Shown one piece after another: positions 1 to 10,097 of a stretch of DNA of 64,000 nt. Every line of letters starts with the position of its first letter. The stretch's first letter is position 1. Origin of the DNA: Hemerocallis citrina. Taxonomy: Eukaryota > Streptophyta > Magnoliopsida > Asparagales > Asphodelaceae. The DNA is taken from contig CM030366.1 in assembly GCA_017893485.1 (NCBI GenBank), forward strand, positions 105,683,796 through 105,747,795, read 5' to 3'. Below the pieces are notes generated by a model. It searched no databases. It was not told the origin of the DNA and saw nothing but the letters and a program-made list of their open reading frames with translations. The position numbers and the translations under genes were made by a program.

Positions 1-1488
1 GCTGGTACAGGGAAACTTGGATGGTGAGGATGAGTAGGAAGAGGAGACAACAAAGGGAGAGACATCCCTGAGGAAGATGCGGGAGCGAAGGGGAAAGAGA
101 TCGCTGAGATTTCCTCTCCTCTAGCTCCATCTCCTGAGGTGGATCCCTAACTCTTCTTCTTGTTCAGGTTTTTTTGTTGTTGTTGTTGTATGTGTCTAAT
201 AGCAGACTTGCCACCGCTTAATATATTTCCCATTTTTTAATGAATGTAAACTCTTTTTGTGTTCAACACTTGTATTTTTCTTAGTTGATAATCACCTTTG
301 ATGTGTTTATTTTGAACTCTTGAGTCTTCTTATCCTTGTGGTTGTGTTTACTATACCATAGTGACCCCGTGTTCTCTCCCTTTGGTAGATTTTCGTATAC
401 AATGGGGAAGACCCTCAAGACTACGCGATTGTTTGCCTCCGTATCAGGTTGCGCGTGACGGACTTGGGGCTTACTCATTTGCGGGAGAGGCTATCTAGGG
501 CAGAAATGAAGCTTTCTCACAAGATAGTGATAACCAAGAAGAATGTTGAAGTCAAGCCTATATACTTGCGCAAGATGCCTTCCTTAAAGCGGGGGAAGGT
601 TTTCACGGTGGGAGGTCCCTTTCGTGGGGGCGATCGTTGACAGAGACTTCGAGATTAAATCCGTTCATCATTCTTTGCTAGCAGCTACAGCTGAGAGGTA
701 TGAGTTAAAAATGTAGTGCTTGAGAAGAGCTTGGAGGTTGCTCATTTGAAGGAGTCTATCCCAGATCACTCGGGCGAGGCCCCACTGAACTGTTCGGTTT
801 GCACTCGTACGGTCCGTTGGAAGATTAGAGTCAAGGATGCTCAGCTCAAGGAAAGACTTGTCGAGCAAAAGGTAGAGACCCATCAACTTGAAATTACTTC
901 TTAAGGGGAACCAAGACTAGGAGCGCCGCTTGCTCTCAGGATGAGATATAACAAGGGAGGTCGTTCCATGAACTGGCCTTACGTCTGCAAGGGACCTCAG
1001 CAGAATTCGGGAGATGACTAGAGTAGGGTAGTCAGTTCGTCAAGCATGGCATCCATTAAGGGGGCGACACACATTCAATGTCGTGCGGCACATACTCAAT
1101 CTGCAGGCCTGGTACTTCCCTAGGGTCGTTCAAGAGACCAAGGCGGTTCTTTCATGGCAAGGGGGAACCATAAGCTATGTTTGTCCCTCAACTGAAATAT
1201 CCCCTTACTCGAGGGAGTAGAGATGACTCTGAGGGAGACTTGTAAACTTATTGATCTATGCTTTTGATGTGCTCTTCCAAACTTGTAATGAGACATTTTG
1301 TTGTGAAATGAAAAATCTTCTAAGCGATCATGTACTATGTCTTGTCTCCTTTGAGTTGTGGCTCTTTGTCTTTAAAGTTATTGGGGCGGCTATGATAGAG
1401 AGTTGGACCATTTGTGTCTTTATCTTGACAAGTTGCGGGAATAACATTAGGGAGAGGTTGGATTCCATGCTTGTTGATTGAGGTAGTT
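1..1488. other. Degraded, unassigned sequence
   Basis: No gene could be recognised. Short open stretches exist on the + strand (449-640, 716-904, 1251-1481), but none shows a domain, and they sit in different frames. The first 150 bases read like the acidic end of a plant transposon or gag-type protein. The stretch near 1200-1400 looks like a transcribed 3' end, T-rich with short AT runs. I take this as a decayed element of unknown class. Confidence 0.4.
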
Positions 1489-1905
1489 AACGAGTTGTGA
1501 GAGTTCTTTTGAATGGCGAGTTAAGATCTCAACTTGCTTATTTGCACTTTGTTAGAGCAACTTTGCGCCATATATATGGACTCCAAACAAGTTTTTATTA
1601 GAAAGCTAGCGAGTTTCAGGAGTAGTTCGAATGACGAGTTGAGTTCTGAACTTCCTTGCTTGCAAATTGCTAGAGCAACGCCGAGCCATGTGCATGGACT
1701 TTGAACTTTTAAGGAGTTGTGGGAGCAGCTCGAATGGTGATTTGAGATATGAACTTGCTTACTTGTAAGTTGCTAAAGCAACTCTGAACTATGGGTATGG
1801 ACTCTGAACATGTCGTATAAGAGTTTATCGAGTTGTCGGAACTGATCGAATGGTGACTTGAGTTCTGAAAATCGACATAAGTATGGACTCCAAACAAGCT
1901 TAACT
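1489..1905 (+). repeat. Diverged tandem repeat, about 110 bp x 4
   Basis: Four head-to-tail units begin near 1489, 1608, 1713 and 1829. Each has the order: a gagttgt-like start, then tcgaatggtga, then tgaacttgctta, then gctagagcaac, then atggactc(c/t)gaac. The last unit is shortened. Units differ at many positions, so the array is old. No coding potential is evident. Confidence 0.7.
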
Positions 1906-2110
1906 CTTTTTGGCTTCTAGGACTGAATATCTGCCAATTTAGATAAGAGGGATGGAAAATCAAGAGTGTCCCTAACTTAGTCAGAGATCGAAACTCGCAT
2001 GGGGAGACCAAGTAGATGCTGAAGGGAGAAGCATTTACTTCGAGAGTGGCTAAGCATTTCACAGAAAATACACTTTATTTTGTGTTTGCAGAAAATTTTG
2101 AGATGCCCTG
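1906..2110 (-). pseudogene. LINE ORF1 zinc-knuckle relic
   Basis: On the minus strand this segment encodes a CX2C-type patch (KCIFCEMLSHSRSKC) followed by FSLQHLLG. It lines up with the zinc-knuckle stretch of the intact LINE ORF1 at 25914-27152 (CFFCDKLGQSRSRC, then FSLQKLLG). The nucleotide match is also visible around 2018-2080 against about 26870-26935. A stop codon follows soon after, and no other LINE domain is found next to it, so this is a short relic. Confidence 0.55.
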
Positions 2111-2471
2111 GTTGAAGACAACGGAAGAAAAGGTAGGGAAGCGGAGGAAATGATAAAGAAGAAGAATGTGAAGAGGCTATGGAAAATGAAGCAGAAGACG
2201 GGAAAAGGAAGTGGAAAAATGCCCTCGAAGTTTCTTGAGCTCGGGCTAAGTGGGCGAGGTGGGCTGAGTCCCTGAGAAGAGGAGAGCAATTTTTGAAATT
2301 GATAATTTGTTTTTTGTTTTTGTTTCTCGCACTGTAGCGCTCGGTGAATAGGAAAAGAGAGCAGAAAAAAAAACTTCTGAAAATTGTGGGGAAATAGAGA
2401 AAATTTAGGAAAGGAAGAACTCAGAGGCATGAAAAATAACAGACAATAATAATAGCCAACCACAACACTAA
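2111..2471. other. Unassigned purine-rich sequence
   Basis: Purine-rich on the + strand (gaagaag-type runs), which explains the open but low-complexity 134-residue minus-strand frame at 2059-2463. I see no gene. The last base is the A preceding the Helitron insertion. Confidence 0.4.
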
Positions 2472-2965
2472 TCTCTAATCTCTAATATTATAATGGGAGA
2501 AGGCCTTAGTGTCATTTGTCAATCTATCAACACGTGCATCAAACGTGCATAACTAATATGAAGGAGGTCTCAAGTTCGAGTCCTCACTATGTCAGTTTTT
2601 TTACTTTAATTTTTTTTATATATTGAATTTGCATCACATGTGTAAATTACTATCTATCTATCTATAGTATAATATATTTACTTACTATTTATTGGAAGAG
2701 TTTGTCACAAATAAACAATTTTAAAATTTTTTTGTCACAAAAGAAACATCACTTTTGTCACCAAACAAACAGGTACATCGCACGTGCAACTCTAAATCTA
2801 TTTTCCAACACATTCATCGCATGTACACATCAATATTTTTCCTTCTTAATTTAAAAAAAATACGTGTATCGCATGTCAACTCCATTTTTTTATAATGACT
2901 TACGTGTATCGCACGTTTAACTCCAAATCTTTATCAAAATGTGCATCGCACGTGGAAAATACTAG
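2472..2965 (+). mobile_element. Non-autonomous Helitron
   Basis: The 5' end is TCTCTAATC, directly after an A. The 3' end is GTGCATCGCAC (a 4-bp stem hairpin) followed after eight bases by CTAG and then T. This is the A-TC...CTRR-T pattern of Helitrons. The first 170 bases match the tandem Helitron pair at 28525-28881 in reverse orientation. The body carries at least six more hairpin-like motifs of the form (c)gtg(c/t)atcgca(c/t)gt, as if terminal hairpins had been added one after another. An agttcgagtcc stretch near 2570 resembles a tRNA B box. No helicase is encoded. Confidence 0.75.
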
Positions 2966-3172
2966 TAATAAGAACTGTAGAAAGTTGAGAATGAACACCA
3001 CTCAATGGATTTAATTCTGTGAATACAATCTACAGGCAAAAGAGGAAACACCCAATCCACACAATCAGAGAACTTAAAAATATGTCAGAGGAATTCAACT
3101 TGGGAGTAAGAGATGAAGAAGAAAACAAGAAGCCTACTACTTGAGTGGTGTGAAAGAGGACCTTGCAAGTAA
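2966..3172. other. Pre-insertion sequence left of the hAT element
   Basis: Unrecognised sequence. With 6697-6903 and 10098 onward it forms one continuous locus once the hAT element and the LTR element are removed. No coding region could be identified in the joined locus. It ends in gcaagtaa, the left copy of the hAT target duplication. Confidence 0.5.
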
Positions 3173-3179
3173 TAGGGAT

Positions 3180-3425
3180 GGCAAACGGGTTGGGTCGACC
3201 AGCGAACCGCCCGCCTAACTCGGCCTGTGAATTACCGGTTCGGGTCGAACCTGTTAATGGAAACGGGTCGACCCGGGTCTTAAAATAAACGAATTGAACC
3301 TGTTCAACCCGGCCCGATAACCTGCACTACAATACGCGACCCGCTCGCCAACCCGTGGGTCGACCTGCAGGTTGCGAACCATTTCGACCCGTGCGGTTCG
3401 ACCGTTTGACCCGCGGGTCCAACAG
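3180..3425. repeat. hAT subterminal repeats, left
   Basis: GC-rich block in an AT-rich element, with many copies of cgggtc, gacccg and gggttgggtcga-like motifs on both strands. In hAT elements such subterminal repeats are the usual transposase binding sites; binding here is inferred. Confidence 0.7.
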
Positions 3426-3989
3426 GTTGCAACCTTCTGCCGAGAGCTCAACGGCTCTTTTAGCCGTTGATTTTTGTTTTTTTTTTTGGTTTTTTTATTT
3501 TTCCCTATAAATACCCCTAAAACCCACACTAAAAATTCACACCTTACTCTCTTACTCTCTCTACTATTATTACTCAATTCATTTCAATTTTTGTGAACAA
3601 TTGAACATAGAAGGTAGCAACATATAAACGATCAAACGACAAATTCCAATCGTATCGAATTCAACATTCAACTACGTCTTCAAGTCTTCAACTCCACCAA
3701 GTGATCAAACAAAGAAACTCTCTTCAAGTCTTCAATTCCGGACTTCTACTTCTACTTCTAATTTTATTTTCACTTTCATTTTATATACGACTATCCGCAA
3801 TAAATGGTATCAAAATTTCACAACTCTCTTCTTCTATTTTTATTTTTTTTGTAGTTATAATTTTTTGTATCATATTTGTTTGTTGGTTTTTTGATCTTCT
3901 CTCTCACAACCCTCTTGTTTTCTAGATTTTTTTGTAACTTATCGCACCTACATTGTATTTAATTTTTTCACATACACTACTATATATCA

Positions 3990-6122
3990 ACATGTATAAA
4001 TCACGAGGTAGCGGCCATAGCCAAAGTGGACAAGATTCCACCGGCACTTCTCATAGGCCTCCAATTGTCCCACAAAATGAGCCCGCCGAAGAGTCCCTAA
4101 TCCTATGACCCAACACATTGGTACACACGATGAGTTTATAGGAGACATAGAATTAGAAGAAGAACCACAAACACAAGCAACTGAAACAACACCCGCGGCT
4201 AGTAGTTGGAAAACTAGAGGAGAAAGTAGTGATTGGCACAAATTTTATGATTATATTCTGGACGAAAATGTACCGGGTGTAGGTTTAAAAGTTTGTAAAA
4301 CATGTTCGAAGCCATACAAATGGAAGAAGGGTGAGGGCATATGTACAATTAGACGACACATCCAAAATGTGCATAAAGAACTTCTTGTTGACCTACCCGA
4401 CCAACAAAAAATTCACCCTAGGACCGGTGTAGTTGATAGCCATTCTTATGATCCCGAACTTGTTCGTCGAGAAATGGCCTGATTAGTAATCAAGGAAGAG
4501 TTACTATTTTCCTATCCCGAGAGTAGGGACTTAGAAAATTTTAATCAAACCGCCTTAAACTCCCATTTTAAAAGAATCCCTAGGAATACTTGCAAATCGG
4601 ATTGTTTTAAAATGTATAATGAAATGAGAGAAGCTTTGATTGCAATTTTATGGAGTTTAACTTGTAGAGTTTCTTTAACTTCCGATTGTTGGACGGGTTG
4701 CAACAATATTCCAATGATGGGAATAACTTGTCATTGGATCGACAGTGATTGGATTCTTCAAAAAAGGATTATATCACTTGCCGCGCTGCCCTATCCTCAT
4801 AGTGGTAATGAAATTGCAAACCGTATTTTAGAAATTTGTGATGTTTTTCATATTCGTGATAAAATTATGTGTATAAGTTTTGATAATATATCTAACAACA
4901 ATGCATCAATTAGTATTTTAAAAACCGCATTAAACCCTCCATCTAACAATATTTTTCATGTTATATGTGCATGTCATATTTTAAATTTGTGTGTTCAAGA
5001 TGCATTAAAAATAGCCGAACCATATATAAGTAACATTAGGAATTGTGTACATTTCATTGCATTAAGTGGCACCATATTTCAAGAATGGAAAGCTTGGTAT
5101 AGGCTTAAAAATGTACATTTTAGAAAATTTCCAAAAGATGTTAAACACCGATGGAACTCTACTTTTGATTTTCTATAAGTTATTGAATATAAAGAATGTA
5201 TAAATAATTTTTGTATTGCAAAAAATATGCCAAATTTTGAAATGAATCCCCAACATTGGTATTATGCCGAATTTTTGTTGAAATTTTTAGAACCTTTTAA
5301 AACCGCAACTTTCAAAATTTCAAAATCTTATGAATCTACTTCTAGTAGCATTTTTATTTCAATAGTTACTATGATACAAACTTTCAAAGAAATGATCGAT
5401 GATGCTTTTATTGGTCATATTGTGAAACCTGCATATGTAAAATTTTTGAAGTATTTTAATCCTCCTCCTATGTTGTATTGTGTTACTACTGTGATGGATC
5501 CTCGTATCCAATTAGAAGGTACAATGAGTTTGATTGAAATATTTTTTACTTTACTAGGGCCAGATGAATTTGAAATTGATTGCGGAACATTTTTAGTTAA
5601 ATTTGAATCGACTTTAAATAACCTGTATGATTATTATGATTGAAGTTTTGCATCTAGTAGTACAACTTCTTTAGTTAGTTCTTCTTCTGCTACTTCTAAA
5701 GGTAAGGGTAAGAGTAAATTAGATGATAGAATATTTAATTTACTTGCACAAATTCAATCAAAAAAATCTAGGACAAATCAACCAAATGAATTACATTGTT
5801 ATAATCAACAAGATTCGGAGTCTTTTACTTCTTCACTAGATATTTTACAATGGTGAAAGACCATGAACACAATTATAGTATTCTTAAATATATTGCTAAA
5901 GATCTACTAACTCCTCCTGTCTCTAAAGTTGCTTCAGAAAGTGCATTTTCTACAAGCGATAGGGTTCTAACTGATTACAGGAATCGCTTGAAGTTCCAAT
6001 CGTTGGAGATGCTCGTCTGCACAGAAGACTGGCTGAAGGCCGAAGATAGGACTCAAGGAAAAGCGTTCGACACGTCCACAAGTGGGAGCACCTCGCTGGA
6101 AGAACAACAACAACAACAATAG
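3990..6122 (+). pseudogene. hAT transposase, broken by few lesions
   Basis: Transposase of the Ac/hobo/Tam3 type, which cuts and joins the element ends. In order: a Ser/Gly/Gln-rich start from 3990; a BED-type zinc finger near 4230-4370 (WHKFYDYI, then CKTCSKPYKW, then HIQNVHKE); the RNase-H-like catalytic core across 4600-5640; and the C-terminal dimerisation region at 5880-6050 (LTPPVSKVASESAFST, then LVCTEDWLKAE). Damage is limited. There is a frame change near 4090-4105, in-frame stops at 4480, 5176 and 5641, and a one-base loss near 5853 where a Trp-Trp pair is expected. The protein ends in a Gln run, and the stop is at 6120. It is not functional as it stands, but it is recent enough to read through by eye. 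Confidence 0.85.
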
Positions 6123-6474
6123 CAACCAAAATGAAGAATTCAAGACTAACAACTCCAACAAATTGAAGACAATTGTAAATGTATCAAAAATTGTATAAAT
6201 TTTTTGTTTGTTATTTAAAATTAGGAAAATTAAAGAAAATTGAAATTGTATGTAACAAATTTCTTATTGTATAAAACAAATTTGTAGAAAATTTTTATTT
6301 CTTATTATAAATTGTGAAACTTGTATAAATTGAAATCATATTAATAATATATAAATTATTTTTGACAATTTCAATCTTTCAATGAATCAATCTTATTATT
6401 ATTATTATATTTTTTGTTTATTATTAAAATTACATTACATTTTTTGTTTAAGTAAAAAAAAAAAAAAACTTTAG

Positions 6475-6680
6475 ACATGCCAACCCGCGATTCGACCCGA
6501 CCCGACCTAACTTGACTCGGGTTGGACCCGAAAGGTTTCACGGGTTGGGCGGGTCGTGAATTAGAGCTATCGACCCGGCCCAGCCCGGCTCGATTAACCC
6601 AATAACCCGACCCGAACCCGTCTAAGTTGGGTTCCAACCCTGGCGGGTTCGACCCGACCAGGTCCTTTAGACCCGTTTGC
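6475..6680. repeat. hAT subterminal repeats, right
   Basis: Mirror of the left block: clustered gacccg, cgggtcg and cccgac motifs directly inside the right TIR, bordered on the inner side by an A run near 6454-6468. Confidence 0.7.
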
Positions 6681-6696
6681 CAACCCTAGCAAATAG

Positions 6697-6908
6697 CAAT
6701 CACCGCAAGAAATACCGGAATAAAAAAATAAAATAACCCGCAAGATCCACTCAGGAACAATACAACGCCCATACACGATAGATTTGGGACTATGGAGCTG
6801 GGAAGTGACTCTGATGATGGTAAAAAACCCAAAAGGAGGAAGAATGAGACACGCTAATCCACAAGAGTCCAACCCATAACTCGAATGTTTCAGATCTAGT
6901 AGATATGG
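6697..6908. other. Pre-insertion sequence between hAT and LTR element
   Basis: Continuation of the locus seen at 2966-3172. No gene recognised. The last five bases, tatgg, are the left target duplication of the LTR element that follows. Confidence 0.5.
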
Positions 6909-7268
6909 TTATGCACGCCAGAATAGAGAGTGAAGCTGAAGAGTGTATAAATGTGTATCAACCCAAATGTAAATAGAGAAAGTAAAGAGACTTAAGTGCA
7001 AAAAGTGTAATATACATGTTAAGCACGTGTAATGAAAGTTTTATAAATAGAATGGGGCAGCTCAGTTATGAGTATGTCTAAATTTGGGAAATCCTTTCTA
7101 TCTCTTTTCCTCTGTTATCTTCTTCTTTGTTCTTGATTCTTCTTCTCCTTCGATTTTGGAGCTTTCTCTCTAACCCTTGTCTCTGTCCTCTTCCCCGTTC
7201 CCTCTCTAATTCACCGTTCTTGAGTGCTATTTGAGTTCTTTAATGGCGATGCGAAATCGAGCGCATCA
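6909..7268 (+). repeat. 5' LTR, 360 bp
   Basis: Starts TTATGC and ends GCATCA. The 3' copy starts TGATGC, so the first dinucleotide here has mutated from TG to TT. TATAAATA lies at 7042-7049, and a pyrimidine-rich stretch follows it. An ATG at 7243, inside the LTR, opens the gag-like frame. Confidence 0.9.
7042..7049 (+). promoter_or_regulatory. LTR TATA box
   Basis: TATAAATA within the 5' LTR. The 3' LTR has the same box. Transcription would start about 30 bases downstream and run through the gag-like ORF. Confidence 0.6.
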
Positions 7269-7629
7269 ATTGGTATCAGAGCTCTCTGATCCAATGCCAA
7301 ATTCCATCAACGACGTTCAATTTTCCGAGTTGGATCTTTCGAATCAAACGAAGATGATGCTGGCTTTACTACAGCAAATTTCGAATCAAGTGGAGTGGTT
7401 AACTGAGGCAAGGAAGTCCAGCAAGTCAATTCTTGATCCAAAGGAGTCAATTCTGCCATTCAAATCTATGGCAGGAGCAAGTTCTATGGTGAAATCGGGT
7501 GCATACCTTGAGACTGGTAATCATCTTCAACCCCAGTTCTTGGCTGCTCAAATGGGGAAAGTTGAAAATCAGGTTGGGAAATCATTAGTTGTAGTAAAAC
7601 CGGGGTTTACTACGGTGTCAGGTAATTAA
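7243..7629 (+). CDS. Short gag-like ORF starting inside the LTR
   Basis: 128-residue frame from the ATG at 7243 to the stop at 7627. It starts within the LTR and reads straight through the primer-binding site, which it translates as LVSEL. The remainder (a Leu/Gln-rich stretch ending in QQISNQVEWLTEARK) looks like a coiled-coil gag N-terminus, but there is no zinc knuckle or recognisable capsid domain. It probably stems from the parental element. Function unproven. Confidence 0.5.
   Translation: MAMRNRAHQLVSELSDPMPNSINDVQFSELDLSNQTKMMLALLQQISNQVEWLTEARKSSKSILDPKESILPFKSMAGASSMVKSGAYLETGNHLQPQFLAAQMGKVENQVGKSLVVVKPGFTTVSGN
7271..7282 (+). promoter_or_regulatory. Primer-binding site, tRNA-Met type
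   Basis: TGGTATCAGAGC, two bases after the 5' LTR. This is the standard plant retrotransposon primer site matching the 3' end of initiator tRNA-Met. Confidence 0.85.
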
Positions 7630-7657
7630 CCCTAATTCTAATCTTGATCGATTTCCT

Positions 7658-7795
7658 ATGGAAGAGTATGAATGCAATATTTGTTTCGCTGATTGTTCCT
7701 ATAAACGATACAAGAGCAACAAAGTATTTGATTGTGATATATGTCCTAGTTGTTTCTTTAGTGGAAGGTTTGAATTGGGTTTGGCACCACTATAC
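7658..7795 (+). pseudogene. Captured ZZ-type zinc-finger fragment (SWI3-like)
   Basis: First part of a 474-residue chimeric frame (7658-9082). It reads EYECNICFADCS, then CDICPSCFFSGRFE, with Cys pairs spaced as in ZZ fingers. The pattern C-x2-C-x(n)-C-x2-C followed by a GRF/GKF motif is what plant SWI3-type chromatin-remodelling subunits show in their ZZ domain. Only this domain is present, with no SWIRM or SANT part. Between it and the next fragment (about 7800-8260) the frame stays open. Around 8150-8230 it includes a gag-like stretch (LKGQVLEWFYWW), but its origin is unclear. Confidence 0.5.
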
Positions 7796-8269
7796 TTCAT
7801 TTGTGTAGAGTATGTTGAAGATTGTAATGGTGAGAAGTCGTCTAATGTGTTTGATGAAATGCGTGAACAAGAAAAGGAAAAGAATTTGGTCTCAAAAGAT
7901 AACGATGGATTAGTTTGTTTGGATCAGAATAAACCAAAAGGAATTGGGACTAATTTTTTAAACCTTAAGACACAAATAGAGTTTTGTACTCAACATGGAA
8001 GGGTGTTCAAAGTGAGTTCTTCTCAAGCAATTCCTAATGGTCAACACATGAAGTCATATTCATCTCCTTACATTCAAGCAAAACTTATATTCTTGATGTT
8101 AGGCATTCTTTGTACTGATAGCTTGAGCCACTTAGCTATAGTTGGAATAAAATGTTGTTCAATTTGTCTCAAAGGGCAAGTGCTCGAATGGTTTTATTGG
8201 TGGGAGGAATATAGAGGAGGAGTGAAGATTTTTGGGAAGTTAAGGACTTGTAGCCTTCTTGTTTCACAT

Positions 8270-8580
8270 GGTGCCCTTGATAGTAACTTTTGGCTGAAGA
8301 CATTTGATAAGGTTGCAAATCCATTCTTCGGCCTGGCTGCAATAGTTGCTGCTGGAATTGATGGTCTTCGAAGGAAGCCAACCTTGCTTCCACCTATTGT
8401 TATAGATCCATATGAATTTGATCTTGAAAGGATGTCTCATTCATTGCTGGAGGAGGTACAAGCTCTTGATGAAGACAACATACTGAGGAAACTTTTCAGT
8501 AAAAAGTTTTTAATGACTGTTAGAGATGTTCGTATGGCCGAGGTTGATTATTATTCAAAGCATGAGGATGCAGTCAAGAA
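8270..8580 (+). pseudogene. Captured glutamine-synthetase-like (NodGS/FluG type) fragment
   Basis: The same open frame continues with NPFFGLAAIVAAGIDGLRRK, then a run ending in VRMAEVDYYSKHED. This is the C-terminal end of the type-I-like glutamine synthetase domain found in plant nodulin/glutamine synthetase-like proteins: the GLAAI-AGIDGLRR helix, then the final helix with AE-DYY. The catalytic part of the enzyme is missing, so no activity is possible. Exon sequence appears contiguous, which fits capture from a spliced RNA. Confidence 0.65.
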
Positions 8581-8639
8581 ATCTTGCTCTTCAGTACTAA
8601 GTGTACTAAATCAATTTGGTTGTTACCGGAGACCTGCCA

Positions 8640-9085
8640 TTTCAGATAGTAGAACCTCAAGGGGTGTAAGTTCTGTTTCTTTCTCTGTGCAAAATTCATG
8701 TATATACACGGCAGGTGTGGATGGAATGGGTTGTCAGATTGATTCTTCAACTGGGAAGATACTGGAAAAGTTCAATCCATCTACCAAAGCAATATCTGCT
8801 GTGCCCATTTCTGCAGATGGTACTATACTAGCTACAGCTTCCGGCCAAATGAAAATCTTTTATTGTTCAAACAATAAGAAGATGCAAAAAATTTCTGGGC
8901 ACCCAGTGTATGTACGATGTATGATCTTCAGTGAAGATGGCAAATGGGTTCAGATACTGAAGAGCCTGACTGCAGCGGTTTATATGTATTGGCCATTTCA
9001 GAGATGGGTGTCTGTTACTTTTGGCATGGAAACACCATTGAAGCCCTGCAAACAAGTAAACCTACCAAAATTTCACTCTTAGATA
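8640..9085 (+). pseudogene. Captured WDR43/UTP5-like WD40 fragment
   Basis: WD40 repeats of a WDR43/UTP5-like ribosome-biogenesis protein: CIYTAGVDGMGCQID, then ILATASGQMKIF, then GHPVYVRCMIFSEDGKW. At about 8940 the frame shifts by one, and about 30 residues normally found there are absent. The match resumes as SGLYVLAISEMGVCYFW, then TIEALQTSKPTKISL, to about 9080. Only the N-terminal propeller part is present. It cannot make a whole WD40 domain. Confidence 0.65.
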
Positions 9086-9199
9086 TCTATGGGAGATGCT
9101 ATGGTTATCAAGGGAAAGGAGAGCCTCCTGATTCCTGTTCATGCACAGGTCCTAAAATCGGTGCTAGTTGACCGCTGTCCACATCGATCATAGATTCAA

Positions 9200-9630
9200 A
9201 GTGTAGTTCTTACAGAGGAAGATGGTGTTAACTGCTTGATTATGGGTTCTGTGGATTCTTATGGCCACCTTATTGTTTCTCGACTGGATGGAACTGGTTC
9301 AGATGTGGACCGGCTTTCTTACTCAGTACCTCCTCAGGATTACGGTGCAGGGGAAGGATTACTCAGTGCGCTGGCAGCTGTTGCTCACAGTTTCAGCAAA
9401 AGTATTGATTTATATGACTAAGATATTCATCTGAGGAGTTTTCACACTTCACCATATGCAGATGAAAGCTCGACTCTTGTTGTTGCAGAAGGTTCTGAGT
9501 TGAGTGTATGGGACTTGAAGGTGAATTCAAATGGTGGTTGTGTCCAACGTGTTTGTGGTTCTGTCGGCGATCCGATATATGCTTCTTGCAGTTCTTCAAC
9601 TGTGCTTCTTGCTTCCATAGGCAATTTAAG
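9200..9630 (+). pseudogene. Captured fragment of a second WD40 protein
   Basis: The frame VLTEEDGVNCLIMGSVDSYG continues to SFSKSIDLYD, is cut by a TAA at 9419, and resumes as DIHLRSFHTSPYADESSTLVV, then ELSVWDLKVNSNGGCVQRVCG. This is like the C-terminal blades of an uncharacterised plant transducin/WD40 protein, distinct from WDR43. The TAA probably replaced a CAA. The fragment ends within about 100 bases of the polypurine tract. Confidence 0.5.
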
Positions 9631-9716
9631 TAGGGAAGTAATGGGTCGTCTGAAGTTGATACACATTTTGTTCGACCTTATGCTTTCCTTGTTCGACCTT
9701 GGGGCAAGGTCGTAAT

Positions 9717-9732
9717 GAAAGGGGGGAGGAGT
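9717..9732 (+). promoter_or_regulatory. Polypurine tract
   Basis: GAAAGGGGGGAGGAGT directly before the 3' LTR. This is the plus-strand priming site of reverse transcription. Confidence 0.8.
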
Positions 9733-10092
9733 TGATGCACGCCAGAATAGGGAGTGAAGCTGAAGAGTGTATAAATGTGTATCAACCCAAATGTAAATAG
9801 AGAAAGTAAAGAGACTTAAGTGCAAAAAGTGTAATATACATGTTAAGCACGTGTAATGAAAGTCTTATAAATAGAATGGGGCAGCTCAATTATGAGTATG
9901 TCTAAATTTGGGAAATCCTTTCTATATCTTCTCCTCTATTATCTTCTTCTTTGTTCTTGATTCTTCTTCTCCTTCGATCTTGGAGCTTTCTCTCTAACCC
10001 TTGTCTCTGTCCTCTTCCCCGTTCCCTCTCTAATTCACCGTTCTTGAGTGCTATTTGAGTTTTTTAATGGCGATGCGAAATCGAGCGCATCA
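9733..10092 (+). repeat. 3' LTR, 360 bp
   Basis: Starts TGATGC and ends GCATCA (a 6-bp terminal inverted repeat). It is followed by the target duplicate TATGG. Nine differences from the 5' LTR were counted by eye. Confidence 0.9.
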
Positions 10093-10097
10093 TATGG

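Larger units (their letters stand above)
3173..6688 (+). mobile_element. hAT superfamily DNA transposon, nearly complete
   Basis: The termini are inverted repeats: TAGGGATGGCAAACGGGT at the left, and at the right the reverse complement of TAGGGTTGGCAAACGGGT. The flanking 8-mers gcaagtaa (3165-3172) and gcaaatag (6689-6696) match at six of eight positions, as expected of an old 8-bp hAT target duplication. Subterminal regions of about 240 bp at each end are packed with gacccg/cgggtc motifs. The centre is AT-rich and holds the transposase pseudogene. The second hAT element at 25084-27596 has related ends. Confidence 0.9.
6909..10092 (+). mobile_element. Gene-capturing non-autonomous LTR retrotransposon
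   Basis: Two 360-bp LTRs (6909-7268 and 9733-10092) flank 2.46 kb. The target duplication TATGG is perfect (6904-6908 and 10093-10097). A tRNA-Met type primer site follows the 5' LTR, and a polypurine tract precedes the 3' LTR. The interior has no protease, reverse transcriptase, RNase H or integrase. After a short gag-like ORF it holds intronless fragments that resemble four unrelated host proteins: a ZZ-type zinc finger, a glutamine-synthetase-like protein, a WDR43/UTP5-like protein and another WD40 protein. By eye the LTRs differ at 9 of 360 positions, so insertion was fairly recent. Movement must have relied on another element's enzymes. Confidence 0.85.

Noticed and set aside
2472..2965. 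SINE, because of the B-box-like sequence
   Set aside because: No A box at the right distance, no A or T tail and no TSD. The A-TC...CTAG-T ends and hairpin fit a Helitron.
3180..6680. GGGTCGACCC-type sites in the hAT ends as part of the CAGTCGACTG family
   Set aside because: They belong to a cgggtc/gacccg subterminal array with different flanks and no 20-21 bp pairing.
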